NCBI GenBank assembly: GCA_964569795.1 | Contig: CAZMVB010000027.1 | Coordinates: forward strand, 1-56,035 | DNA: 56,035 nucleotides | Direction: 5' to 3' | Origin: JAHJDS01 sp964569795 | GTDB taxonomy: Bacteria; Desulfobacterota; Desulfarculia; Desulfarculales; JAHJDS01 | In this document: piece by piece, positions 40,533-48,148 of the stretch | How the letters are laid out: each line of letters starts with the position of its first letter | How positions within the stretch are numbered: position 1 is the stretch's first letter | Position numbers and translations under genes: made by a program | The notes under the pieces: model-generated | What the model was told of the DNA's origin: nothing | Seen by the model: the letters and a program-made list of their open reading frames with translations, nothing else | Databases searched by the model: none

Positions 40533-40997
40533 TCACAGTTTCCGGAGCAGGTCAACCATCTCGATGCCGGCCAGGGCCGCCTGCCAGCCCTTGTTGCCGG
40601 CCTTGGTCCCGGCCCGCTCCACAGCCTGCTCGATGGTGTCGGCGGTGATCACCCCGAAGATGACCGGCCGTCCCGTCTCCAGGGACACGGCGGCCACGCC
40701 CTTGCTCACCTCGGCGGCCACGTACTCGAAGTGGGGCGTCGCCCCCCGGATGACCGCCCCCAGGCAGATGACCCCGTCCACCCGCCCCGACTGGGCCAGG
40801 CGCTTGGCCGCCAGCGGGATCTCGAACGAACCCGGCACCCGGATAACGGTCTGATCGTCGGCGGCCGCGCCGTGGCGGGCCAGGGCGTCCAGGGCCCCGC
40901 TCAGCAGGCGCTCGGAGATGAACTCGTTGAACCGTCCGACCACCAGGCCGAACTTCATCCCGGTGGCGTCGAGCATGCCTTCCACGGTCGTGGCCAT
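40533..40997 (-). CDS. ribH: 6,7-dimethyl-8-ribityllumazine synthase
   Basis: A 154-aa enzyme that condenses the ribityl pyrimidine with dihydroxybutanone phosphate, the penultimate step to riboflavin. Motifs are VVGRFNEFISERLLSGA, VPGSFEIPLAAKRLA, GAVIRGATPHFEYVA with the catalytic His, and GVITADTIEQAVERAGTKAGNKG. It lies 9 bases after ribBA. It normally forms 60-mer or pentamer shells around riboflavin synthase. Confidence 0.97.
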   Translation of the reverse strand: MATTVEGMLDATGMKFGLVVGRFNEFISERLLSGALDALARHGAAADDQTVIRVPGSFEIPLAAKRLAQSGRVDGVICLGAVIRGATPHFEYVAAEVSKGVAAVSLETGRPVIFGVITADTIEQAVERAGTKAGNKGWQAALAGIEMVDLLRKL

Positions 40998-41006
40998 GAT
41001 TGTCTC

Positions 41007-42212
41007 CTAGTCAGGAAGATTGATCATGTGCCCCAGCTTGGCGCACTTGGTCTTCAGGTAGCGCAGGTTGTCCGGACCGGGCTTGATCACCAGGGGCACC
41101 CGCTCGACGACCTCGAGGCCGTAGCCCTCGAGGCCGATGATCTTCTTGGGGTTGTTGGTCAGCAGCCTCATCCGGCGGACCCCCAGGTCGCGCAGGATCT
41201 GGGCCCCGATGCCGTAGTCCCGGAGGTCAGGGGCGAACCCCAGGGCCTCGTTGGCCTCGACCGTGTCCAGCCCCTCGTCCTGGAGGGCGTAGGCCTTGAG
41301 CTTGTTGACCAGGCCGATGCCCCGGCCCTCCTGGTGTATGTAGAGGACCACGCCCTGGCCCTCGGTCTCGACCATCTTCATGGCCGCGGCCAGCTGGTCC
41401 CCGCAGTCGCAGCGCACCGAGCCCAGGGCGTCGCCGGTCAGGCACTCGGAATGGACCCGGACCAGGACGTCGTCCTCCGGGCCGAACTCGCCCTTGACCA
41501 GGGCGACGTGGACCGAGTCGTCCACGTCGTTCTCGAAGGCCACCGCCTTGAAATCGCCGTGGACCGTGGGCAGCTTGACCTCGGCCGCCCGCCGGACAAA
41601 GGACTCGGTCCGCATCCGGTGCTCGATCAAATCGGCGATGGTCACGATCTTGACGCCGTGCTGGGCGCCGAACTTCTTCAGGTCCGGCATCCGGGCCATG
41701 GTCCCGTCGTCGTTCATGACCTCGCAGATGACCCCGGCCGGTTTCAGCCCGGCCAGGCGGGCCAGATCGACCGAGCCCTCGGTCTGGCCGGCCCGGACCA
41801 TGACCCCGCCCTCGCGGGCCCGCAGCGGAAAGATGTGCCCCGGGCTGACGATGGACCAGGGCGAGGCGTCGTCGGCCACGGCGGTCAGGACGGTCGTCGC
41901 CCGGTCCGCGGCCGAGATGCCGGTCGTCACCCCGCTCCTGGCCTCGATGGACACGGTGAAGGCCGTCTGAAACGGCGATTGGTTGTTCCGGACCATGGGG
42001 TCCAGGCCGAGCCGGTCGATCAGCGCCGGGGACAGGGACAGGCAGATCAGGCCCCGGCCGTACTTGGCCATGAAATTGATCGCCTCCGGCGTGATCAGTT
42101 CGGCCGCCAGGCAGAGATCGCCTTCGTTTTCCCGGTCCTCGTCATCCACCAGGATGACCATCCGGCCGGCCTTGATTTCGGCGATGGCCTCCGGGACGGT
42201 GGCAATGGCCAT
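41007..42212 (-). CDS. ribBA: Bifunctional 3,4-dihydroxy-2-butanone-4-phosphate synthase / GTP cyclohydrolase II
   Basis: A 401-aa two-domain enzyme. The N-terminal RibB domain (1-205) has DDEDRENEGDLCLAAE and the GRMP-like segment; it makes dihydroxybutanone phosphate from ribulose 5-phosphate. The C-terminal RibA domain (about 206-401) has the zinc cysteines in HSECLTGDALGSVRCDCG and YIHQEGRGIGLVNKLKAYALQ; it opens GTP. Both domains look intact. It follows ribE by 15 bases and precedes ribH. Confidence 0.97.
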   Translation of the reverse strand: MAIATVPEAIAEIKAGRMVILVDDEDRENEGDLCLAAELITPEAINFMAKYGRGLICLSLSPALIDRLGLDPMVRNNQSPFQTAFTVSIEARSGVTTGISAADRATTVLTAVADDASPWSIVSPGHIFPLRAREGGVMVRAGQTEGSVDLARLAGLKPAGVICEVMNDDGTMARMPDLKKFGAQHGVKIVTIADLIEHRMRTESFVRRAAEVKLPTVHGDFKAVAFENDVDDSVHVALVKGEFGPEDDVLVRVHSECLTGDALGSVRCDCGDQLAAAMKMVETEGQGVVLYIHQEGRGIGLVNKLKAYALQDEGLDTVEANEALGFAPDLRDYGIGAQILRDLGVRRMRLLTNNPKKIIGLEGYGLEVVERVPLVIKPGPDNLRYLKTKCAKLGHMINLPD

Positions 42213-42227
42213 GATTCGTTCTCCAGA

Positions 42228-42872
42228 TTATGTAAAGCCGAAACGGGCCAGGGTCTCCCGGTCGATACCCCCGGGGTCTCCCCGATCCGCGCTCAGCAGG
42301 CGTTCCACGTACTTGGCGATCAGATCGCACTCGACGTTGATCTCATCGCCGACCGAAAGGTCCAGCAGGGTCGTCATCCGGGCGGTGTGGGGGATGACGT
42401 TGACCTCGAACCAGTCCCGGCCCACGGCGTTGACGGTCAGGCTGACGCCGTCCACGGCGATGGAACCCTTCTCGACCACGTACCGTCCCGACCCGGCCGG
42501 CAGGCCGAAGCGGAACCGGATCGAGGCCCCCTCTTCCCGGCGCCTGCTCACCCGGCCGACGCCGTCCACGTGGCCGCTGACCAGGTGCCCGCCCAGCCGG
42601 TCCCCGAGCCTGAGGGCCCGCTCGATGTTGACCGGCGCCCCCGCGGCCAGCCCTCCCATGGTGGTCCGGGACAGGGTTTCGGCCGAGACGTCGGACTGGA
42701 AGATAGTATCCCGTAGTCCGGTGACGGTCAAGCAGACACCGCCCACGGCCACCGACTCGCCCTCGGCCAGCTCGGCGGCCGGAAACGGCGGCCGGACCTC
42801 GAGGACCGCCCCGCCGCCCGCCGGGCGTCTCGCCTCGAGGCGCCCCCTGCCTTCGACCAGCCCGGTGAACAC
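42228..42872 (-). CDS. ribE: Riboflavin synthase alpha chain
   Basis: A 214-aa enzyme with two similar lumazine-binding halves that dismutates two lumazines to riboflavin. The N-terminus (M/V)FTGLVEGRG and the motifs GGVCLTVTG, SHVD-like GHLVSGHVDGVG and VDGVSLTVNAVG are typical. The GTG start lies 2 bases after the ribD stop and gives the expected FTGLVEG N-terminus; GAGGG precedes it. The frame is open upstream through ribD but has no support there. Confidence 0.96.
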   Translation of the reverse strand: MFTGLVEGRGRLEARRPAGGGAVLEVRPPFPAAELAEGESVAVGGVCLTVTGLRDTIFQSDVSAETLSRTTMGGLAAGAPVNIERALRLGDRLGGHLVSGHVDGVGRVSRRREEGASIRFRFGLPAGSGRYVVEKGSIAVDGVSLTVNAVGRDWFEVNVIPHTARMTTLLDLSVGDEINVECDLIAKYVERLLSADRGDPGGIDRETLARFGFT

Positions 42873-42874
42873 GT

Positions 42875-43990
42875 TCAGCCCTCGATCCGCCCGGTCCGGG
42901 CGACGACCATCAGATCGCCGCCCACCCGGCGGACGCCGACGATTTTCAGGGGCAGATGCTCGGCCAGGCGGCCGATCCCCTGGCCGGCGAGCATCCCGGG
43001 CGCCTCCCGGCCGCCGATGAGCATCGGCGCGAAAAACACGACCACCTCGTCCACCAGACCGGCGAAACAGGCCGCCGCCCCCAGTTCGGCCCCGCCCTCG
43101 ATCAGGACGCCGGTCACCTCGCGGGCGCCCAGGGCGTCCCACAGGGCGGGCAGATCCACCCGGCCGTCCGCCCCGACCGGCAGGGCCAGGACCTCGGCCC
43201 CGGCCCGCTCCAGACGCCGCCGCCGGGCGGCCGGGGCGTTCTCGCCCCCGGCGATTATGGGACGCCCCCGGGGGTGGCGTTCAAAGATCCTGGCCCCGGG
43301 CGGGGTCGTCAGGGCGGTGTCCACCACCACCGGCCGGGGCGACCGGCCGGCGCGCCGGACGGTCCGGACGTCCAGCCGGGGGTCGTCGGCCTGCATCGTC
43401 CCCCGCCCGACCAGGATCGCGTCCACCTCGGCCCGCAGCCGGTGGACCTTACGCCGCGAGGCCTCGGACGAGATCCATTGGGACTCGCCGGAGGCGGTGG
43501 CCGTCTTGCCGTCCAGGCTGGCGGCCAGCTTGAGCATGGCGAACGGCCGTCCGGTGGTGACCCACTTCAGCCAAAAGCGATTGATTTCCCGGCATTCATC
43601 TTCCAGAACGCCGCGGGTGACGGCCAGGCCCTTGTTTTCCAAAAATCGCGCCCCGCCGCCTCTGACGCGGGGATTGGGATCGGCCGTCCCGATGACCACC
43701 CGGCGGATTCCGGCCGCCAGCACCGCCGTGGTGCAGGGCGGGGTCCGGCCCTGGTGGTGGCACGGCTCCAGGGTGACGTACAGGGTCGCCCCCCGGGCCG
43801 CCCGGCCGGCGGCGGTCAGGGCCGCCGCCTCGGCGTGGGGTTCGCCCGCGGCCCGGTGCCAGCCCCTGGCCACCGGCCGCCCCCCCTTGACCACCACCGC
43901 CCCGACCAGGGGGTTGGGCGAGGTCAAGCCCCGGCCCTTGGCCGCCTCCTTGAGGGCCAGCCGCATCCAGGTCTCGTCGGCGTCGGTCAT
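42875..43990 (-). CDS. ribD: Bifunctional riboflavin biosynthesis deaminase/reductase RibD
   Basis: A 371-aa enzyme. The N-terminal deaminase domain (1-145) has the zinc motifs HAEAAAL and PCHHQGRTPPC. The C-terminal reductase domain (about 146-371) has FAMLKLAASLDGKTA and a NADPH-binding GGAELGAA segment. It converts the first pyrimidine intermediate of riboflavin synthesis in two steps. It overlaps nrdR by ATGA and is followed by ribE. Confidence 0.96.
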   Translation of the reverse strand: MTDADETWMRLALKEAAKGRGLTSPNPLVGAVVVKGGRPVARGWHRAAGEPHAEAAALTAAGRAARGATLYVTLEPCHHQGRTPPCTTAVLAAGIRRVVIGTADPNPRVRGGGARFLENKGLAVTRGVLEDECREINRFWLKWVTTGRPFAMLKLAASLDGKTATASGESQWISSEASRRKVHRLRAEVDAILVGRGTMQADDPRLDVRTVRRAGRSPRPVVVDTALTTPPGARIFERHPRGRPIIAGGENAPAARRRRLERAGAEVLALPVGADGRVDLPALWDALGAREVTGVLIEGGAELGAAACFAGLVDEVVVFFAPMLIGGREAPGMLAGQGIGRLAEHLPLKIVGVRRVGGDLMVVARTGRIEG

Positions 43991-44490
43991 CGGCCGTTGC
44001 CCTGGTCCTCGCCCCCGGGCCGAAGGTCATCCCGCTGCTTGTCGTCGAGCAGTCCCTGGAGTTCGTCCATGAACTCGTTCAGGTCCTTGAAGCGGCGGTA
44101 AACGCTGGCGAACCGGACGTAGGCCACGTCGTCCAGTTCCTTGAGGTGACTGATCACCCGCTCGCCGATCTCCTGGGCCGGGATCTCGCGGAGGCCCTGC
44201 TCCCGGAAGCTGGCCTCCATGGCGTCGATGAACCGGTCCAGGTCGTTGACCGAGACCGGCCGCTTCTGGCAGGCCAGACGCATCCCCTCGAAGACCTTCT
44301 GCCGGTCATAGGGCTGCCGCCGGCCGTCCCGCTTGATGACGTAAGGGTGCATCTCCTCGACGTTTTCATAGGTCGTGAACCGGCGGGCGCAGGCCAGGCA
44401 CTCCCGGCGCCGACGGATGACGGTGTTGTCCTTGGTCAGGCGCGAATCGACGACCTTGTTGTCAAGGCTCTGACAAAACGGGCACTTCAT
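43987..44490 (-). CDS. nrdR: Transcriptional repressor NrdR
   Basis: A 167-aa repressor of ribonucleotide reductase genes. A zinc ribbon formed by CPFC (3-6) and CLAC (31-34) is followed by RRFTTYE and an ATP-cone domain (about 50-140) with VIKRDGRRQPYDRQKVFEGMRLACQKRPV (split by notation). The nrdR-ribD junction is widespread. The start is ATG 44490; the palindromic element ends 27 bases upstream, so any nrdR promoter must lie in or beyond it. Confidence 0.96.
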   Translation of the reverse strand: MKCPFCQSLDNKVVDSRLTKDNTVIRRRRECLACARRFTTYENVEEMHPYVIKRDGRRQPYDRQKVFEGMRLACQKRPVSVNDLDRFIDAMEASFREQGLREIPAQEIGERVISHLKELDDVAYVRFASVYRRFKDLNEFMDELQGLLDDKQRDDLRPGGEDQGNGR

Positions 44491-44517
44491 GGTTCACCTT
44501 CCCGGGCCGGGGCCGTT

Positions 44518-44695
44518 AGCCCGGATTATTCATGAGACTTCTACTGCGGCGCCCCTATCCCGGCTGCGAGGCTCGTTTCGCCATTTTGGTGCTCGACATA
44601 CTTACAAGTATGCCTCCGCGCTAAAACGGCTCCAACTTCGCCTCTCGCTCGGGATATCGACGCCTCGCTACGAACCCTCATGAATAATCCGGGCT
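44518..44695. repeat. 178-bp palindromic element (MITE/REP-like)
   Basis: Perfect 19-base terminal inverted repeats AGCCCGGATTATTCATGAG (44518-44536) and its complement (44677-44695). The whole element is an imperfect palindrome: TATCCCG, GAGGC and CC(A/G)TTTT segments recur on both arms, and the centre is CATACTTACAAGTATG (44597-44612). It encodes no protein. The right arm contains the stop codon and last codons of the dCMP deaminase gene, and the left end lies just upstream of nrdR. This is the form expected of a non-autonomous mobile element or a long-hairpin repeat. Confidence 0.82.
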
Positions 44696-45174
44696 GGGGT
44701 CTGATCGTTCTCCTGGGTTATCCAGTCGGCCACCTGGTGGCGGCCGATGTGTCCGTCGGGATAGCCGCAGACCACCTGGTCCAGGCCGGCGTTGATGATC
44801 ACCCGCCGACAGAGCAGACAAGGTTCGGCCATTTCGGTCAGTTCACCGCTGGGGGCCTCGATGCCCACCAGATATAGTGTACCACCAATTGTCTCGGCCC
44901 GCGAGGCATGAATCACGGCGTTCATCTCGGCGTGGACGCTGCGGCACAGCTCGTAGCGCTCGCCTGAGGGAATTTGCTCCTGTTCCCGGCGGCATACGCC
45001 CAGATCGATACAGTTGACCACGCCCCGCGGGGCCCCGGTGTATCCGGTCGAGATGATCTGATCTTGATTGACGATAACCGCGCCGTAATTGCGCCGGAGG
45101 CAGGTGCCCCGGCGGCTGACCTCGCGGGCGATATTCAGGTAGTAGCGATCCTTGGAGATGCGATCACCGGTCAT
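44668..45174 (-). CDS. Deoxycytidylate (dCMP) deaminase family protein
   Basis: A 168-aa zinc deaminase of the ComEB/dCMP deaminase type, which makes dUMP for thymidylate synthesis. Zinc and catalytic residues are in SVHAEMNAVIHA (His, Glu) and EPCLLCRRVIINAG (Cys pair). DRYYLNIAREVSRRGTCLRRNYGAVIV is the typical N-terminus (split by notation). The ATG overlaps the rpiB stop by ATGA. The last nine or so residues (PARIIHEGS) and the stop are encoded by the palindromic element, so the original C-terminus was probably replaced. Confidence 0.92.
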   Translation of the reverse strand: MTGDRISKDRYYLNIAREVSRRGTCLRRNYGAVIVNQDQIISTGYTGAPRGVVNCIDLGVCRREQEQIPSGERYELCRSVHAEMNAVIHASRAETIGGTLYLVGIEAPSGELTEMAEPCLLCRRVIINAGLDQVVCGYPDGHIGRHQVADWITQENDQTPARIIHEGS

Positions 45175-45620
45175 GACTCCGATCCCGGCCCCAGGGCCGT
45201 CAGCTTGTCCACCCGGCGCTGATGCCGCCCCCCCTCGAACGGGGTGTCGAGGAAGGCGTCCAGGATGTCCAGGGCCAGGCCGAGGGCGGTTATCCGCTCG
45301 CCCAGGCACAAGACGTTGGCGTTGTTGTGGGCCCGGGCCATCCGGGCCGCCCAGATGTTGTGGGCCAGCACGGCCCGCACCCCGGGGAAGCGGTTGGCGG
45401 CGATGCTCATGCCGATGCCCGAGCCGCAGACCAGGACCCCGCGCTCGACCTCGCCTCGGGCCACGGCCGCCCCCGCCCGGGCCCCGAAGTCGGGATAATC
45501 CACCGAGTCCGGCCCGGCCGTTCCCACGTCGAGGACCTCGTGCCCCCGCTCGGTCAGCCGCCCCTTGAGGGCCTCCTTGAGGGCGTATCCGGCGTGGTCG
45601 CTGCCGACGACGATCTTCAT
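45171..45620 (-). CDS. rpiB: Ribose-5-phosphate isomerase B
   Basis: A 149-aa enzyme interconverting ribose 5-phosphate and ribulose 5-phosphate, the latter being the RibB substrate encoded nearby. Motifs are VVGSDHAGYALKE, the catalytic Cys in VLVCGSGIGMSIAANR and HNNANVLCLGER. It starts 5 bases after fabF and overlaps the dCMP deaminase gene by 4 bases. Confidence 0.96.
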   Translation of the reverse strand: MKIVVGSDHAGYALKEALKGRLTERGHEVLDVGTAGPDSVDYPDFGARAGAAVARGEVERGVLVCGSGIGMSIAANRFPGVRAVLAHNIWAARMARAHNNANVLCLGERITALGLALDILDAFLDTPFEGGRHQRRVDKLTALGPGSES

Positions 45621-45625
45621 GGTGC

Positions 45626-46867
45626 TTACCCGGTGAATTTCCTCAGGGCCAGAACGGCGTTGGTCCCGCCGAAGCCGTAGGTGTTGGACAGGGCGACCTT
45701 GACCTCCTGCCGGCGGGCGGAATTGGGCACGTAGTCCAGGTCGCAGGCCGGATCGGGCGTCTCGTAGTTGATGGTCGGGGGGATGACGCCGTGATGAAGG
45801 GTCAGGGTGGCGAACGCCGCCTCGATGCCCCCCGCCCCGCCCAGGAGGTGCCCGGTCATGGACTTGGTCGAGCTGACGGCCAGGCGATAGGCGTGGTCGC
45901 CAAAGACCTTCTTGATGGCCAGGGTCTCGATGGCGTCGTTGAGGTCGGTCGAGGTGCCGTGGGCGTTGATGTAATCCACGTCCTCGGGATTGAGCCCGGC
46001 GTCATTGACGGCCATGCTCATGCAGTTGACCGCCCCCTCGCCCTCGGGATGGGGGGCGGTGAAGTGATAGGCGTCCGAGGTCAGGCCGTAGCCGATGACC
46101 TCGGCCAGGATGTCGGCCCCCCGCCGGCGGGCCCGGTCCAGTTCCTCGAGGACGAGCATGCCCGAGCCCTCGCCGATGACGAACCCGTCCCGGTCCCGCT
46201 CAAAGGGCCTCGAGGCCCGGGTCGGATCGTCGTTGCGGGTGGACAGGGCCCGCATGGCCGAGAAGCCGGCCACGGCCGTGGGGGTGACCGTGGCCTCGAC
46301 CCCGCCGCAGATCATCACGTCGGCCACGCCGTGCTGGATCAGCTTGAACGAATCGCCGGTGGCGTGGGTCCCGGCGGCGCAGGCGGTCTGGACCGAGATG
46401 TTGGGCCCCTTGAGGTTGTAGGTGATCGAGATCTCGCCCGGGGCCATGTTGGCGATTATCTTCGGGATGAAAAAGGGGCTGACCCGACTCGGCCCCCGGT
46501 CGCCCATCTGGCGGAAGGTGGCCTCCATGGTCTCCAGGCCCCCCAGGCCGCAGCCGACGATGGTGCCCGCCTTGGGGGCCAGCTCGTCGTCCACCTCGAG
46601 GCCGGCCGAATCGACTGCCATCTTGGCCGCCGCCAGGGCGTACTGGATGAATATATCCAGCCGACTGATCTTCTTCTTGGGGACCCATTCCTCGGCATTG
46701 AAGTCCCGGACCTCGCCGGCGATGGCCGTCTTGAAGCCGGTCGAGTCGAACTTGGTGATCGGTCCGATGCCCGAGCGGCCGGCGATGACCGCCTCCCAGC
46801 TCTCCCGGACCCCGACGCCCAACGGCGTCACCAGGCCCAGGCCCGTGACAACTACTCGACGACGCAA
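45626..46867 (-). CDS. fabF: 3-oxoacyl-[acyl-carrier-protein] synthase II
   Basis: A 413-aa condensing enzyme that elongates acyl-ACP with malonyl-ACP. The active-site Cys is in VQTACAAGTHATG; the two His are in NAHGTSTDLND and SMTGHLLGGAGG. The start is TTG with a strong GAGGAG site 6 bases upstream; the sequence RRRVVVTGLGLVTPLG is the normal N-terminus. A terminator-like hairpin lies just upstream of this ribosome site, so it may be expressed below acpP. Confidence 0.96.
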   Translation of the reverse strand: MRRRVVVTGLGLVTPLGVGVRESWEAVIAGRSGIGPITKFDSTGFKTAIAGEVRDFNAEEWVPKKKISRLDIFIQYALAAAKMAVDSAGLEVDDELAPKAGTIVGCGLGGLETMEATFRQMGDRGPSRVSPFFIPKIIANMAPGEISITYNLKGPNISVQTACAAGTHATGDSFKLIQHGVADVMICGGVEATVTPTAVAGFSAMRALSTRNDDPTRASRPFERDRDGFVIGEGSGMLVLEELDRARRRGADILAEVIGYGLTSDAYHFTAPHPEGEGAVNCMSMAVNDAGLNPEDVDYINAHGTSTDLNDAIETLAIKKVFGDHAYRLAVSSTKSMTGHLLGGAGGIEAAFATLTLHHGVIPPTINYETPDPACDLDYVPNSARRQEVKVALSNTYGFGGTNAVLALRKFTG

Positions 46868-46878
46868 GTTATCTCCTC

Positions 46879-46907
46879 AAAAAAAGCCGCGGACAGGTCA
46901 TCCGCGG
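46879..46907 (-). terminator. Terminator-like hairpin between acpP and fabF
   Basis: On the minus strand a 7-bp perfect stem (46887-46893 with 46901-46907) has a 7-base loop and is followed by C and seven T (46879-46885). The fabF ribosome site overlaps the end of the T-run. It lies 122 bases past acpP and would reduce readthrough into fabF, giving more acpP mRNA than fabF mRNA. Confidence 0.7.
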
Positions 46908-47029
46908 AACCCGTCGGCCAAGGTGTCGGGGTCCCGCCGGAGATGTCATCGGTTCCGGCTACCCGGGGTGAAGGCCGCCCCCGGACGCCGCACCGCGACC
47001 ACCGGGCCCCGGGCCCCGAAACCTCGGGC

Positions 47030-47275
47030 CTAAGCCATGACCTTGTTGACGTAGTCGATGGCGTCCTGGACGGTCTTGATCTTCTCCGCTTCCTCGTCGG
47101 CGATGTTGATGCCGAACTTGTCCTCCATGGCCATGATCATCTCGACCAGGTCCAGCGAGTCGGCGCCCAGGTCATCGACAAAAGAGGCCTCGGGCTTGAC
47201 GTCCTCGGGCGACACGGAAAGCTTCTCGCAGATTATCTCTTTTACCTGTTCAATGATTTCTTCGACTGTAGGCAT
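47030..47275 (-). CDS. acpP: Acyl carrier protein
   Basis: An 81-aa acidic carrier. The phosphopantetheine Ser is in DDLGADSLDLVEMIMAMED. The start is ATG 47275 (MPTVEEIIEQV), with AGGAG 8 bases upstream; a GTG 3 codons earlier overlaps the ribosome site. It sits between fabG and fabF, the usual order, and its expression is separated from fabF by a hairpin. Confidence 0.96.
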   Translation of the reverse strand: MPTVEEIIEQVKEIICEKLSVSPEDVKPEASFVDDLGADSLDLVEMIMAMEDKFGINIADEEAEKIKTVQDAIDYVNKVMA

Positions 47276-47290
47276 TGAGGTCACTCCTTT

Positions 47291-48034
47291 CTACATATAC
47301 ATGCCACCGCTGACGTGAATGACCTGTCCCGTCAGGTACGAGGCCGCCTCCGAGGCCAGCCAGGACACGACGTTGGCCACGTCCTCGGGGGTGCCCGCTC
47401 GACCCAACGTGATCTGACTCAAAAAGGCCTGCTTGACCTTGTCCGGGAGGCCGGCGGTCATATCGGTCTCGATGTAACCGGGGGCCACGGCGTTGACCCG
47501 GACGTTCCGGGCCCCGGCCTCCTTGGCCAGGCTCTTGGTCAGGGCGATGATGCCCGCCTTGGAGGCGGCGTAGTTGCCCTGACCGAAGTTGCCGACCAGG
47601 GCCACCACCGAGGCGACGCTGATGATCGACCCGCCGCGGGCCTGCATCATCGCCCGGATGACCGCCTGGCAGCAGTTGAAGGTCCCCTTGAGATTGACGG
47701 CGATGACCCGGTCCCAATCGGCCTCGGTCATCCGGACCAGCAGGGCGTCGGCGGTTATCCCGGCGTTGTTGACCAGGACGTCCACCCCGCCGAACCGCTC
47801 GATCCGCTCCCCGAAATACTGCTTGACCGCCGCGTGGTCCGAGACGTCAAGCTTGACCTGCTCGGCCTCGACCCCGGCCGCCGCAAGCAAAGCGACCGTC
47901 TCGACGGCGGCCTCCTCGTCCGGATCAAAATGGTTGATCAGGACCGCCCGGGCCCCCTCGGCCAGGGACAGGGCAATGGCCCGGCCGATGCCTCGGCTCC
48001 CGCCGGTGACCACCACCACCCGTCCGTCACTCAT
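47291..48034 (-). CDS. fabG: 3-oxoacyl-[acyl-carrier-protein] reductase
   Basis: A 247-aa short-chain dehydrogenase that reduces 3-oxoacyl-ACP with NADPH. Nucleotide motif TGGSRGIGRA, NNAGIT, catalytic Ser in ISVASVVALVGN and Tyr-Lys in YAASKAG, then PGYIETDMT, all as in FabG. The start is ATG 48034 with AGGGG 7 bases upstream. It lies 115 bases downstream of etfA and 16 bases before acpP. Confidence 0.93.
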   Translation of the reverse strand: MSDGRVVVVTGGSRGIGRAIALSLAEGARAVLINHFDPDEEAAVETVALLAAAGVEAEQVKLDVSDHAAVKQYFGERIERFGGVDVLVNNAGITADALLVRMTEADWDRVIAVNLKGTFNCCQAVIRAMMQARGGSIISVASVVALVGNFGQGNYAASKAGIIALTKSLAKEAGARNVRVNAVAPGYIETDMTAGLPDKVKQAFLSQITLGRAGTPEDVANVVSWLASEAASYLTGQVIHVSGGMYM

Positions 48035-48148
48035 CTGGTAACCCCTCTGTCTCGGTCGCGACCGCGATAGATTGCCGCCAGCGACTCCCGGCATAACTCC
48101 CATTTTTAATCGAAAATGTCAAGTTGACTGACCCGCCCGAGGCCGCCC

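Noticed and set aside
42212..44517. FMN riboswitch for the riboflavin genes
   Set aside because: The rib genes are packed with gaps of 15 bases or less behind nrdR, and no RFN-type multistem leader is visible upstream of ribD or nrdR.
44489..44683. A 64-codon plus-strand frame across the palindromic element
   Set aside because: It is a by-product of the repeat, has no ribosome site and ends within the terminal inverted repeat.
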